Shown here: piece by piece, positions 26,128 through 38,200 of the stretch
Layout: the number at the start of each line of letters is the position of its first letter
Position numbering within the stretch: position 1 is the stretch's first letter
Assembly: GCF_030463565.1 (NCBI RefSeq)
Contig: NC_134662.1
Coordinates: 558,001 to 622,000 of the forward strand
From: Pelecanus crispus
Taxonomy: Eukaryota > Chordata > Aves > Pelecaniformes > Pelecanidae
Length of the DNA stretch: 64,000 nt
Reading direction: 5' to 3'
Notes under the pieces: model-generated
The model's database searches: none
What the model was told of the DNA's origin: nothing
Seen by the model: only the letters and a program-made list of their open reading frames with translations
Position numbers and translations under genes: made by a program

Positions 26128-26345
26128 TAAACAGCTAGCGATTTCTCCCACAGCAAAGGTGCCAGCACGGAAAGCTCTTGCTCCTCCTTGACTTTCCTAG
26201 CCACCGCCTTCAGAGCGAAACACACAATGATGATCTGCACTTGCCTTGCCCCCAGGCACTTCGAATAGACGTTCTCCAGCTCATGCTCACTCTCGGCACA
26301 GCCCAGCTCCCAAAGTGCAAACGTCCAGCGATTTCTACCAAGAAA
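26128..26345 (+). repeat. Single diverged satellite monomer, forward orientation
   Basis: It shares the layout of the 1-16,480 array: GCGATTTCTCCCAC, GCTCTTGCTCCTCCTTGAC, a GCGAAACACACA block, CTCTCGGCACAGCCCAGCTC and CAAAGTGCAAACGTCCAGCG. It is clearly more diverged than array members. Confidence 0.75.
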
Positions 26346-26354
26346 TATGGCAAC

Positions 26355-27090
26355 GTATATGGGGAGTGATGGTAGGCAAGGCAAGGGTGGATGCCCAGAA
26401 TGTGTTTGGCTGTGAAAGCGCTGTCAAGGGAACGTGAGGATAAGCAACAGCTCTAAGGCTTAGCGCTATGGTGTGGGAGAACTTGGCGGATGATTGTACT
26501 TTGGGAGCTGGTCTGTGCCTGGCGTGAGAGTGAGCTTGAGAATGTGTATTGGGAATGCTTTTGAGGCAAGGCAAGGGCAGACGGCCAGAGTGTGCTTGGC
26601 TGTGAACGCGCTGTCAAGGGAAGGTGAGGACCAGCAACAGCTCTTAGCCCTCAGTCCTGTGGTGTACGAGAAATCGATGAAAATTTGCACTTTGGAGGTG
26701 GTCTGTGCCTGGAGTGAGAGTGCATTTGAGAATGTGTATTGGGATTGGTGGGAGGCAAGGCAAGGGCAGATGGCCAGAGTGTGTTTGGCTGTGAAAGCGC
26801 TTTCAAGGGAAGGTGAGGAATAGTAAAAGCTCTTTGCCCGCAGGCCTGTGGCGTAGGAGAATCGCTAAGAAATTTGCACTTTGGGAGGTGCTCTGTGCCT
26901 GGAGTGAGAGTGAGCTTGAGAATGTGTGTTGGGAGTGGTGGGACGCAAGGCAAAGGCAGATGGCCAGAGTGTGTTTGGCTGTGAAAGCGATTGCAAGGGA
27001 AGGTGAGGACCAGCAACAGCTCTTAGCCCTCAGGCCTGTGGGGTAGGAGAAATTGATGAAAATTTGCATTTTGGAGGTCGTCTAGGTAGA
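26355..27090 (-). repeat. Inverted, diverged satellite monomers (about 4 units)
   Basis: These are reverse complements of the main satellite: GGCAAGGCAAGGGCAGA, GTGTGCTTGGCTGTGAA, CGCTGTCAAGGGAAGGTGAG and GACCAGCAACAGCTCTTAGC. The spacing is about 195-205 bp. The block ends at about 27,082-27,093, directly against an RBBP6-like exon. Confidence 0.85.
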
Positions 27091-27187
27091 GAGTGTCCCA
27101 ACTGTCACACCTCCTGCTGCTCTGGTCAGTGCCGCTCAACTGTCTAAACCTTCTCCTCTGACAATCAGCAGTCTGTTGGAAGAGAAG
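27090..27187 (+). pseudogene. RBBP6: RBBP6-like exon fragment, truncated at the satellite junction
   Basis: About 97 bp reads ...AAQLSKPSPLTISSLLEEK and ends at a strong GTAAGT donor. It matches the RBBP6 region preceding GYQVPVL (usual form ...ITALMEEK). No splice acceptor is found where expected, because the left side is satellite sequence. It appears to be the first surviving piece of an RBBP6-like copy whose downstream exons lie at 29.2 and 30.8 kb. RBBP6 is a large RING E3 ligase and splicing-associated protein. This copy cannot encode the N-terminal domains. Confidence 0.6.
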
Positions 27188-29234
27188 GTAAGTTTTATTT
27201 CAACATATGCACTGATTCTTGTATTTTCGTAGAGCTTATTTTCCAACTGTTTGCATTTGTTCACAAGGGCTTCCAGGATCCTATATGAAGACAGCCACCG
27301 TTAGCATGTCTTCTGGGCCTGTGATGGTGCATTCCCCCCCGCCCCCCCATTCCTCTTCTCAACGGCTTTACGATCTCAGGAATTCCAGGCCGCCGCTTTT
27401 GTGTAGCGAATTAGTCGGTTAAGTGCCCCTTAATTGTACCAGAAACTCCTACATGGCTGAAGCAGAGAGCGGCCCTGTCCTTATCAAAATCTTCTTATTT
27501 ATGGCTAACGAGGGGAGCAAGAACAAACAGCTACCCCAGACATCCTTGGAACACGGTGGTATCATTGTTACTGGAATTCCAGCAACTACAGACCCAAATT
27601 GTGGCTCGGATGGCAATTTACTGGTGATTAAAGTCAATCATCTCACAATCCTATAAACAGCAGTCCTAAGTGAGGCCCTTTGAACTCTCCTGGACTGCTG
27701 TGGGCTGCACCAGCATCTCCCTCTGATCGAAACGCCTCTCAGAGTCAGCAAAACTAGCAGACTCTGAAAGTCTGCTGCAACCAGAATGCCATTGCCGAAG
27801 ATTGACGATGGAGCCTGGGCTGAAATTCTTCACTCCTCGAGGCTCTACTCTCGCCCGTTGAGAAATGCCAAGGCATTAGACGTATTTCACTAAACTCGAG
27901 GGGAATTTTTAACAGGTATACCATTTTCATATATGCATTCATATTTGTGGTATGCATGCCTGAATCAACTTAAGTAGTCTGTAGATGTAGGTTTTCATTT
28001 CAAAAGGAGTCTTATACTGCTGCATTATTCTTATAGCATTACTCTCATAAAACATTGACCAAGTCTGAGACTAAGATTGGGCCCAGCCACACCTGGGCTC
28101 CTCTCTGAGAAGGAGTTTAGAAAGCAAGGGGGTCTGTTCTGAACCTCGTGACTCAACAGGAGGGTCCTCCTTATCCCTTACATACGTGATCCCTTTATGA
28201 ATCATTCCAACTCAGTGTGATTTAATTTTCCTTTATGCACTTCCATGTAGTAATAGAGTGAACCTTGCCACCTTCGAATCTGTACCTAAGTCACTGTTTT
28301 GATCAATATTGTCTAATCACTTTATTAATCATTGATGATTGAGTGCTATTAAAAATATTATAATCAAATTCTGCGATTTGTTACAAGTAAATTCTAACTG
28401 TTACTAAATCAAACTGTGTAAAGTCACTCATTCATAGTAAATTGACATAATCAGCAGGATTCACAAACCTGTATTCCTGACAGGGCCCCCAGTTGATACT
28501 GATTGAGCAAATTGTTGGAAAAGTCAACGCTGTTATTTTATGACAAATTTGAATTTCTTCACTTCAGCCATCTCCAATAGCCAGGATGCTTTCTCTCAGT
28601 TGGAGAGAGAGGAGTCTGTTTTATCTATCATTGCAGCGTCAAGTGAGTCCTTCCTTTTGGTATGTATTTGTTATAGATAGAGTGGGAGGGTGCGTTTATA
28701 AAATCTATAATAAGATAAATCAAACCAAACCCCAGGATGCGTCCCACAGATTGTCTAAAATCTCACATTCAGTAAGCAAGAAAATAGCAAGTCAGGGACA
28801 AGAACAGGCCAAATACATCGTCATGAGGCAACAACACAGGAAGCATACGTGGAAGAAGTCAGAAGTAGTTTGAGAGAGGATTAGTTCCTATCTGCGCAGT
28901 ACTTTCAAGATGAGCAGTGTATTAAGTGTTTTAAGTATTAACTGCGTCAAGGGGTGGCAGAGGAGCGGTGGGCAAGCATGGGCAGCCTCCATCCACAGTC
29001 ACAAAGCTGAGTGTAAGGAGAGAACACTGAGGGAACTGCTGGGGCTGAGGATGTAGAAGGCAAGTATGAGGATCCAGAAATGAGTGTAGTCTCAAATGAA
29101 CAGAAAGCAAGGAGAAAAACGCTTAAGTTGAGAACAAGAAGTGCTCGCCACCACGCTCCCGCTTCATTTGCTTTCCTCTTCAAAATGAGGGCGGAGCGTT
29201 ACAAACAGTGACACGTGTTTTGGGGTTTCTTTAG
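27188..29234. other. Introns of the RBBP6-like pseudogene, AT-rich, little recognised
   Basis: A second weak RBBP6-like stretch may lie at 27,268-27,420, after a CACAAG acceptor: SSGPVMVH compares with TTGPVRIN of the family, in a shifted frame. The rest (27.4-29.2 kb) is AT-rich unique sequence. Short open frames show no family I recognise, and an unrecognised older repeat cannot be excluded. Confidence 0.35.
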
Positions 29235-29559
29235 AAGTTCAAATCAAGAAGGCCCGCACAGTGAATGTACCCAAAGGACTCAGGCCCCCAGCACTGCCAG
29301 CATCAACACCAGTCTTTGTGCCTGTGCCTCCCCCTCCCTTGTCTCCTCCAGCACCCATGCACTTCCTCTTCCATCGGGACCACCACCACCACAGCTTCCT
29401 CCTCAGTTTCCACCTGGTCAGCCTCCATCTGCTGGCTACACCGTCCCCCCTCCAGGATATCCCCCCATTCCTGCAAACAGGTCACCAGCCTGGGTACCAA
29501 CAGCAGTACCGAGGGCTCACTCAAACACCATCCCAACAACACAAACACCTCCTTTATAG
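29235..29559 (+). pseudogene. RBBP6: RBBP6-like proline-rich exon, broken
   Basis: After a TTTCTTTAG acceptor the sequence encodes ECTQRTQ, then (in another frame) STPVFVPVPPPPL, then in the first frame LPPQFPPGQPPSAGYTVPPP and AHSNTIPTTQTPPL. This follows the RBBP6 proline-rich segment (SQRTQ...VFVPVPPPPL...PPQFPPGQPP...HSNTIPTTQAPPL) residue by residue. Two compensating frameshifts separate the blocks. A CR1 end interrupts it right after TPPL, where family members continue with SREEF. Confidence 0.85.
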
Positions 29560-29650
29560 AGTCATAGAATCACTTACGTTGGAGAAGACCTTTAAGATCA
29601 TCGAGTCCAACCATTAACCTAACACTGCCAAGTCCTCCACTAAACTGTGT
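29560..29650 (-). mobile_element. CR1 LINE 3-prime end fragment
   Basis: It begins AGTCATAGAATCACTTACG and continues to GAGTCCAACCATTAACCTAA, the reverse complement of the conserved CR1 tail. It lies directly at the 3-prime edge of the RBBP6-like proline-rich exon. Confidence 0.8.
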
Positions 29651-30753
29651 CCACTTCAGAGGAGGGATGTGAGAGAAATTGTCTTCATTTCCCCTTTTGT
29701 TTATTTATCTCCTGTGGATACACGGAGAGATTTTGACCTGGACTGCAAACTGGTGGCTTTCGCTAGTATTTTGTTGACATTGTTGAATTTTTCTTAGCAA
29801 TTAAAAGATCAGGCTTGTTTGTAAGGAAATCTTAAACTGGTGAAGGAATTTGAGAGGATGAATGATGCCAATGCACATACGCGGAATAATGTGCAATGGT
29901 TCTTTAAAAAATAATAAAAGAAAAACTTGTGAAGAAAAAACTCAGGGTAGCTGATGTTTTCTATCCCCCAAAATCACTTGGGCAGGAGTCTGAATGGGTC
30001 ACTCTCTGTCATGCTGTCAGTATCTTTCCTAGAGTAATGGCATTGAGTGACATTCCTAGCGGCTGAGTTTAGAAGCTTTTAGATAGGATTTGTGTTGAAA
30101 TGCAGTCACTGTCCTTGGTTAGAGCTAGAGGTAGGTGCCAAACATTGCTAGGACATCTGGGTAGAAGGGCTGATGAAATAGTGCTGTAGGTAGGATTGCA
30201 GTACAAGTATTTTGCATCCTGTACAACTTGCCAAATAAGGAGTGAAGTTAAATAGTCTCAGCTGGCATTTTAAAATTGAGCTTTACTGTCTTCAGGCTAA
30301 ATCACGTTTTCTTGATGGTTTGTACTGCACGGGAGCTGTTAAGATTTGCTCTTTTTGCATCTTACTGCAACCAAAAGGATTTGCACTTCATGTAGTCATG
30401 GAGGAGTGAAAAATGTGCCCCTTCCCGTGCCAGTAGAGGCCAGCATGCACCACCTGAAACCAATCAACAGCTGTGGTAGTTCATGAGATAGGAGTGAGTG
30501 GAAGTAGACTTACCCTTCCTGGATGTTTCCACACGAGCAAAGCAGCAGCTGTTGTGTCTTGTAAGCAGAAACTCTTACATGTCATCAAGTTCTTCACTTT
30601 GCAGTAGCATCATGTCAGCAGCTGAAAGAAGCTTTGATGTAAGCACAAGGAGAGGAAAAGGAAACCCAAAGCAAACTTGGGAGGAAAAAAATTGGGGAGA
30701 ATGATTGTTTTGAATTAACTTCATATTTTTGTGTGTGTTGTGTTTTTTTTAAG

Positions 30754-31480
30754 GTCCAAGTCTCCCTGTAGTGATGGTTATTACCGTTCAAGGTCAAGGT
30801 CACCCCCATACAGAAGATCCCATTCACGGCCAAGGTCTCCCGTATTTAGAGGCCATTCTACCACTAAACGGACTATGCCTCAAGGGGAAGGAGAAAGGCC
30901 ATTTTAACAGACACATACAAGTTCCACCATATGATAGGGAAGCTCACTATGGCAGATCTGTTGACTTCAGAGATCCATTTGAAAAGGAAAGATACAGCGC
31001 ATGGGAAAGGTACTGTAGAGAACGGTATGAAAAGTTTTACAAGGGCTGTGCTGTTGGCGCTCAAGCTCCACCTCCAGTAAAGAGAGAGAACTTTTCTCCA
31101 GATAGGTTTGGTCCACCTGGGACCAGACGAGACAATTGGCCATATGCTCGGGGACATAGGGAGCATTATCCTGGTGGGCAGAGCCACCAAAATTGTAATA
31201 GACCTGGAAATTACCCTGAAAAACCTTCTGCAAGAGAGAGCCATGGCATCAAAGATCCTACAAAATCCAAAGAGAAGGAGGTAGAAAATCCACTGGGAGA
31301 TGGCAAAAAGAACAATCACAAAAACACCAGAAGAGAAGAAAATGGGGTGAGAATGAAGGATTTCCCAATTCTCCTAAGACAATATAATAAAACCAGCTAA
31401 AGCTTTCCAAGAGAAGGTGGGTGGGAGCATGAAAAATCTCCTCCAATGCAACCTCCTGTGAAAAAAGAGAAATATGAGTA
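30754..31480 (+). pseudogene. RBBP6: RBBP6-like C-terminal exon, broken
   Basis: After a T-rich tract and AAG acceptor the sequence reads SKSPCSDGYYRSRSRSPPYR and RSPVFRGHSTTKRTMPQGEG. In a second frame it continues with YGRSVDFRDPFEKERY, KFYKGCAVGAQ, RENFSPDRF and NYPEKPSARE, then a third frame gives KRRKWGENEGF. These match the RBBP6 RS-rich and YGRSVDFRDPFEKERY segments in order. At least two frameshifts and a later stop break it, and the very long lysine-rich tail of normal RBBP6 is missing. It is a decayed piece of an intron-containing duplicate, because a flanking intron border is kept. Confidence 0.85.
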
Positions 31481-32493
31481 GCCAAAGACAGAGAATGTTA
31501 AAATGCCTTCCTTTTAAAAGGCTGAGAATATTTTGATACTATCCTGTAAAGAGTAGTTCCCACTTTGGGAAGACAGAAGGGGAGTACCTTACCAGCCTTA
31601 ACGTAATGTTGCAAATCTACTTATCTTCAAGAACACAAAGAAGCAGCACTTCAGAAACCATTTGCCATGTTTTATCCATTTTGTTAATTTTGTGTTGGAA
31701 AATGACACAGTTTTTGCATAACAATTTCATTTCCTGTAAGTTATGGACATTTCAGGGGGGTTTGCAACAGCCAAACTAGAAGTGTTTCTGGAACATGGAC
31801 AGTCGCATGGCTGTTTTTCTCTTTGTTTACTAGCACGTGTATAAACACAAATCACATGTTCATAAAGTTAACATTCTTTTAGACTCATGTATGCTCTGGC
31901 ATGTCTGTATTACGTTTCTAAAGTAGCATCTTACCATAAGCTAACATCAAATGAAGTCTAAAATCAAATGAAAAAAAAGGAAAAATCCTGGAGTGGGAGG
32001 GAAGACGTAGTGTTAGTTAGAACTAAATAAAGTAAATGAAAGACAAAGCAAAAACATTCTCTTCTTGTTTGCTCTGACTGTACCTGATTTTTGCAGTTTT
32101 ACACATGGTTCTTATGCCTTTCCAGCATTCAGGTACAACACGATTTGACCGATAGCTAAGTAAACACACACACACGAGGCTACTGTTTTGCAAAGCAACT
32201 CTAATCATGTGGCGTTGTCATGCATCTGCTTCCTTGAGCGGGCCTTGCTGCAGTTCCTGGTCTCTGCTGCCAGGGCAGGGGAGGGTTTCCCAGAGGTGCG
32301 GGAGGGGCTGGGATGCTGGCATGATCTGGGCAGTGCAGCGGTGTCCTTTGTTCTTCGGGGTGGGGGCTGCCCTCCTCCTCCTTGCAGAGAGCTGGGGTCA
32401 TGTGGCACGCTGGCTGAACCGTGGCTGTGCAGCATACAGTGTCAGCTTGACGTATCTTAAGAAAGGTCAGACAAGTTCATATTCCAAAGCCTA
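31481..32493. other. 3-prime flank of the RBBP6-like pseudogene
   Basis: 31,534-31,670 is shared (about 80% by eye) with 62,211-62,342 downstream of the second RBBP6-like copy. The rest is AT-rich unique sequence with a short GC-richer patch at 32.2-32.45 kb. No gene was seen. Confidence 0.5.
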
Positions 32494-33060
32494 TGTCATG
32501 GTTTAACCCCAGTTGGCAACTAAGCCGCATGCAGCCACTTGCTCACTCCCCCTGCCCCAGTGGGATGGGGGAAAGAATCGGAAGAGTAAGAGTGAGAAAA
32601 CTCCTGGGCTGTGATAAGAACAGTTTAATTGAAATAAAATAAAGTAAAATAGTAGTAGTAATAATGGCAATATAATAGTAATAGTAATAATAATATACAA
32701 AGCAAGTGATTCACAATGCAATTGCTCACCACCCACTGACCGATGCCCAGCCCGTCCCCGAGCAGCGATCGCTGCCCCCCAGCCAACTCCCCCCACTTTC
32801 TATAATGAGCATGACGCCCTATGGTATGGAATAGCCCTCTGGCCAGTTTGGGTCAGCTCTCCTGGCTCTGCCCCCTCACAGCTTCTTCTGCACCTGGCAG
32901 AGCATGGGAAGCAGAAAAGTCCTTGACTGCCACAAACACTCCTGAGCAACAACTACAACATCAGTGTCCTATCAACACTATTCTCATGCTAAATCCAAAC
33001 CACAGCACCACACCAGCTACTAGGGAGAAAATCAGCTCTGTCCCAGACAAAACGAAGACA
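32494..33060 (-). mobile_element. Solo LTR with 4-bp CCTA target duplication
   Basis: Read on the minus strand it runs TGTCTTCGTTTTGTCTGGG ... GGTTAAACCATGACA, the TG...CA layout. The four bases on both sides are CCTA (32,490-32,493 and 33,061-33,064), fitting a target-site duplication. The same family lies in opposite orientation at 56,735-57,297. A TA-rich microsatellite-like stretch sits inside at 32,630-32,700. Only the LTR is present. Confidence 0.85.
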
Positions 33061-33069
33061 CCTAGTCAG

Positions 33070-33690
33070 GAGAAATGAGAGGTGCCGGGGCAGGAGGGAC
33101 TGTGGGGCATGCAACGGCTGGGGCAAACCCCAGCTGGGCAGGGGCAAAAATAACTGCTCCAAGTGGGGCAGGGACAGGGGTGGAATGGCATGCCCCATGA
33201 GGGGCCAGGGGCACAAAGAGATGCCCTGAGCCGGACAGGGACAAAACCAAATGCCCCATACAGGACAGGGGCAAAACTAGCCACCCCAATTTGGGCAGGA
33301 GCACAAAAGGCCACCTGAGCATGGCCAGAGTACATCCAGGCACCCTGTGTGGGGAAGGGGCAAAATGAGCCTCTGCAAGCAGAAGAGGGGAAAAACCCAG
33401 CCGTCCTGAGAAGGACCTGATGAAAGCAAGCCCCCCGAGCAAGGCTGTAGGCAAACTGGATGCCTCAAGCAAAATATAGAAAGAGAAAAGCCTCCCCGAG
33501 TGGAGCAAGGGCAAAGCTAACTGCCCTGAGCTGAGCAGGAGCACAGCTAACTGCCCCAAGCAGGGCTGGCGAAAACCAGATGACACCAGTGGGGCAAAGG
33601 CCAAAGCAGCCAGGTCAAGTGGGGCAGGAATAACAACCAGCTGCCGTGTTGGGACGGGAGCAATGCTCACTGCCCTCCCAGCGAGTCAAG
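33070..33690. repeat. Minisatellite, units of about 40 bp
   Basis: About 15 degenerate units contain GGGGCAGGAGCAAAACTAAC and TGCCCTGAGC. Minus-strand open frames here are repeat by-products. Confidence 0.8.
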
Positions 33691-33699
33691 GAGTTAAAC

Positions 33700-35210
33700 C
33701 TGATGCTAAAGAGCTGTCCACGAATATTTTTCAGAGCTGCAGGGTGAGAGAGCAGCCAGCTGGGGGCCTGGAGCCAGCCAAGGTCAACCCAGGGCAGCTG
33801 CTGAAGGGGTTTCTTCAGTAGTGCTACTTCAGATTCAGCCTGTGGCTGCATCTTGGGGGGCAGATGCAATTCATTGCAAAGGAACCTGTAAGAGCCCAGG
33901 TGCTTTGCTACACGAGTCTCATGGACAAAGTCCTGTACGTGAGAAGAGTGGAAAAGAAATCCTCAGCAACTGGAACGTGCCAGCCAAAGCTGTGAGCAGG
34001 CACGCTTACAGCCCTGGCCAGGTTTGCATTCATCTGGCTGGTGCGGCTCGGGGAAGAGATGGGAGCTCTGCGGTGGATGAACAGCCCTTCGCCAGCAGCG
34101 CATGGGGAAGGGCAGCGGCTGCCGGCTGCGGGAGGTGCCCAGGCCGTGGCAGCCACATGGCCTCCAGAGCAGCCGAAAGCCGGTCATTCCTGCATACAGG
34201 GTGGGCAAGCGTGGGCTGGAGAGCCAGACGGCTCTGGTGCTAACACTAGCAATGGGTAAGCAGCAGGTCCTCTTCAGAGAAGGTAACACGCAATGCAGTC
34301 TTTCCAAAGGGCCTGGGTAATTGCTGTCAATTGGAGTCCGGTGACAGGGACAGGACGGCCATCAGCCTGCAGCTCTGCAGCAGTTACAAGTACCACTGAA
34401 ACACTGCTGATGGCAGATGCTCTTCCATGGGTTTAGTTTGGTGGTTTTTTAATCATTTTCTTGAGCTACAATTATTTCTTTGCGATCAGGTGACAGGACT
34501 GGCATCGACCTTCTCCTTCTGGAGCACATCCTGACATCCTTTGTCATCCCAAGCGTTCCCCTCTGTTCCCGAGAGGACCGATGGCTGCAATGGGGAATGA
34601 CTCCTGTGAGTAACGGCTTCACCAGCAGCCTTGGACTTTGTGAATCCCCAACGGCAACGGATGTGGCTGGTGCTCCTTCCCTCAGTGTTGATGGGCTGAC
34701 AACCTAGCATGAATTCTGGGGTGTTTCCTGGTAGCAGCCAGACTTACCCAGGTGTTTTCAATTAGACACAGGACAATGCATTTTATCACTCCTCTGCCAC
34801 TCTGTACAAGACTTGGAAAGATGATATTGCTCGTAGAAAGATCTGACATCAGTAGGGTTACCTTCTGTGCTAGGTACTTGCTTGTTTTCATCAACTTACA
34901 ATCAGGAAAAGGGAAGACTTGACCTGATAATCCAATGCAAGGCTCTAGAGGGAAAGGAAGATAGCCTGAGGCACAGAAAGCAGAGTGTGGGTTTGTTGGA
35001 CTTTCAGCAAAGTAAGCAGGGGAACAGACTATTTTCCAAAATGGTTTCTTGACCAGTAATTGTCAGTGGCGGTGTTAGGCTTCCCCCAATGTTTCTGTGT
35101 TGGAGGTTAGAGCTGCTTTTCCTGGGAGCTTCTGTACAAACTCGACTTTTTAAATATGCGATTGTGCAACAGTATCAACTCATCTCTTTTCAAATACCAT
35201 TTCCCTGCAG
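33700..35210. other. Region upstream of the USP42-like first recognised exon
   Basis: A GC-rich patch at 33.95-34.26 kb ends in ATGGGTAAGC, and an acceptor-like GCGATCAG precedes 34,490. These could be 5-prime exons or promoter sequence of the USP42-like gene. I see no convincing family match, because the N-terminus of USP42 before its catalytic domain is poorly conserved. Confidence 0.3.
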
Positions 35211-38200
35211 TCCTTGCCGAGGGAACAGCTCCAACACAAAGGGTCCTCTTTCCCCTGGAGAAGATTTGCATGGCCTGGCTGCAACGACAGAGAGCTGGAG
35301 TAGGACTCTACAACCTGGGCAATACGTGCTTCCTCAACTCCATCCTGCAGTGCCTGACGTACATGCCCCCTCTCACCAACTACCTGCTCTCTCGTGAGCA
35401 CAGACAGTCATGTGAGGACTTTTAGGAACAGCTCCTTGTAAATCTGTTGGGCACCTCCCAAGGATTCTCACAATCTGGAATTTCATTTAGGAGAAAAGCA
35501 GCCCTTCTTTGTCAGCCCCCGAGTTGGTGTTCTTTGGACACTCAAGCCTAGAAGCCTCTTGTCTATCTAGGTGTGTTCATCTTCAGAAAGGCACCACTTT
35601 CTAGCCCCAGGTCTCAGACCCTAGTCCTGCAAGTTAAACCCTCTTTGCTTATTGCACAGAAAGCTTCTGTCCATTAAGCACCCCTCTGAAGAAAGCTTTC
35701 TGTGCACTAAAATGTCCTGGGCTTGTTGGGACATTGGCACTTTGGGAGGAGTGGAGACTGTCCTTATAATGTCATTAGGTTTCCCAGTGCTATGGCTATT
35801 TTGCTAACCTGAGAAGCTTGCTTCCCTCCCTCCGGCCCACCCTCTTCAGGTTGTCAGCAAGGCTTCTGCATGATGTGCATAATGGAAGCACACGTTAACA
35901 AGGTCCTGCATTCCTCAGCCAGTGCCATCCAGCCGAGGGCTGTTGTCAGTGTCCTCACACGTAAGTCATTTCAGGTGCTTTGACATGGTTCCTTCCCTTC
36001 TTGTAGGACAGAACTAGTAACTTCTTCTTTCTTAGGAATAGGAGAATGTTTTGAGCTTGGCGCACAGGAAGATGCCCATGAGTTTTTATGCTATACTGTT
36101 GATGCCATGCAGAGAGCTTGCCTGAGTGGAAGCATCCAGTAAGCACAAGCAAATTACCTTTTCAATGTTCCTGAGCCCTTTGGACTCCTTGATGTACTCC
36201 CACCAAGAAAACCCGGCGCCCACGGTTTTCAGACCAAGAAAACTCTTGGAAGAGATAACTCTCTGCCTTACCATTTGTTTCCAGCTTGGACAGCTCTTCT
36301 CAAGGAACTACCATCATCCAGCAAATATTTGGGGGCTCTCTAAGATCAAGAGGTACTTTTTAAAAATATTACTGTTCTTAGAATGATCTGTGGTGCTTTG
36401 TTTGTGGTAAACAGCTTCTAGTACGCAGCAGTATGTCCCATGTGTCTAAAGTGGTATGTGTTGGTTGGTGAAATGGGCAGAGTCAGTCTCCTTCCCAGCC
36501 TGATAAGCAAATACTTTGCCTTCCAGTAATGTGCTTGAGTTGCAAAGCCGTTTCCGACACCTACGAGGCATTCCTTGATATTCCTTTGGATATCAAGGTA
36601 AGATGTTTGGAAATTGTGGTGCAAAATGTTTCCAGGTCCCCACAGGGGCCTAGTTTATCTCCAGTAAACTCTGCTGACTTCAACCTGTGGGCTGTGACCT
36701 CACAAGAGCTTGGTGGTGGATGGGGAGGGAACTGGACTTGTGTGCTCCTTCTGGGGAAGCCCTGTAAATGGTCTCCCTGTGCTGGGTGCTGGGTGTCAGC
36801 TGAGCAAAGAGTAAGGATGGTACCTACAGCCATGATGACACTGTCATACCACTCTGCTTCGGACTCCCTCAATACATGTCTGATTGCTGGATGGATGGGG
36901 TCGATTGCTTGTGTTATTTTTGACCTGTACCATGGACAACTCTGGTACCACCCAGGGGTAGCTGCTTATTGGGACAATGCTGGTACTACACGGGTAGCTA
37001 TTTCTTGGGATTTTGAGTCCAGGAGCTTAGTGCTCTCCTTTCTTTCTCATCCAGGCAGCCTCCTCTGTCACTGGAGCTCTGGAAGACTTTGTCAAACCTG
37101 AGCAGCTGGATGGTGAAAATGGCTACAAATGCAGCAAGTAAGAGTATTACTAATGACATCTTCCCAGCAGACACTGGGTTACGGGACTGCATGGCTGGGA
37201 GCACTAGTTCTGTCTTGACTTAATTGAGAAGCCCAGTCATGAGGCAGCTTGGGGTTTTTTTCTTTTTTTTTCTTCCCCATATGACTAATCCACCTGAACA
37301 ACCTGGAACCTGGAAAATAATGCATTTGTTTCTAAGACAGGTAATTCCTCTCCCTTCTGCCTGAATATGTGGAAAGCTCTGATGAGAATTTGATTCCTGG
37401 CATAGAATTGTCTGCCCTGGAAGTGGTCAACCTTCCTAGCTATGAAGTTGCCCACTAAACTACCCCTATGGCCAGAAGGGAAAAGACACGTCCCGTGGGC
37501 AGTGGTGAGCTGAAGCAAGGAGGATCTCTGGACAGGGATTTGGCAACAGCAGCGTCTTCAAGAAAGCAATCAACAGTTTCATTTCCAAGGTTTTTTGGAT
37601 GCTTGCGTCTCTGTCCAGGAGACCTCAGTCCTCGGGGCAGCAGCAGCCCCCACTGGCTCTCTGAATGCTGTCAAGCCTAGTTCTTGTCTTGTAGACTGCG
37701 GGCTGCTGCTCTCCAAAGGGAGCCAGCCGAGACCAAAGCTACCTTCACTGAGAGCGTGCGGACTTAAGGGGTGTGGAATGCAAACACGTGCATATGATGG
37801 TTGGGCAAAACAAGCCTTAACTCAGCCATCCATCGATGGGGGGCGGAGTAGGGAGAAGATAGGCTGAAACAGTTGGATCTGTGCTTGTTTCAAGGTGTGA
37901 ACAGCTGGCCACTGCGTCCAAGAGCCTTACAATACATCGTTCGTCCAATGTCCTGACAGTGTGCCTGAAGAGATTTGATGCTTTTCTGGCAGAAAGATTA
38001 GCAAGGTATGTTTACAAGTGCACTGCAACTTTGTCTGCTTGGAAGGAGACCTTTCCTGAGGGAGAATCCTTTTTTGGAAGTTGTTCGTGTTTGCACGACA
38101 GCTATTGAGTGCAGCCATCTAAGGAAAATCAGTGCAATAGCTATGCCTTGCTCTTTCCCTTGTGGTAAGAGGAGAGTTCCAATGTGAAGATAAGCACCTA

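Noticed and set aside
28580-28640. Possible small exon (AISNSQDAFSQLEREESVL) in the RBBP6-like locus
   Set aside because: It does not match the RBBP6 segment expected between the neighbouring exons and its splice borders are weak.
33062-33670. 202-codon minus-strand open frame
   Set aside because: It coincides with the 40-bp minisatellite and has repeat-driven composition.
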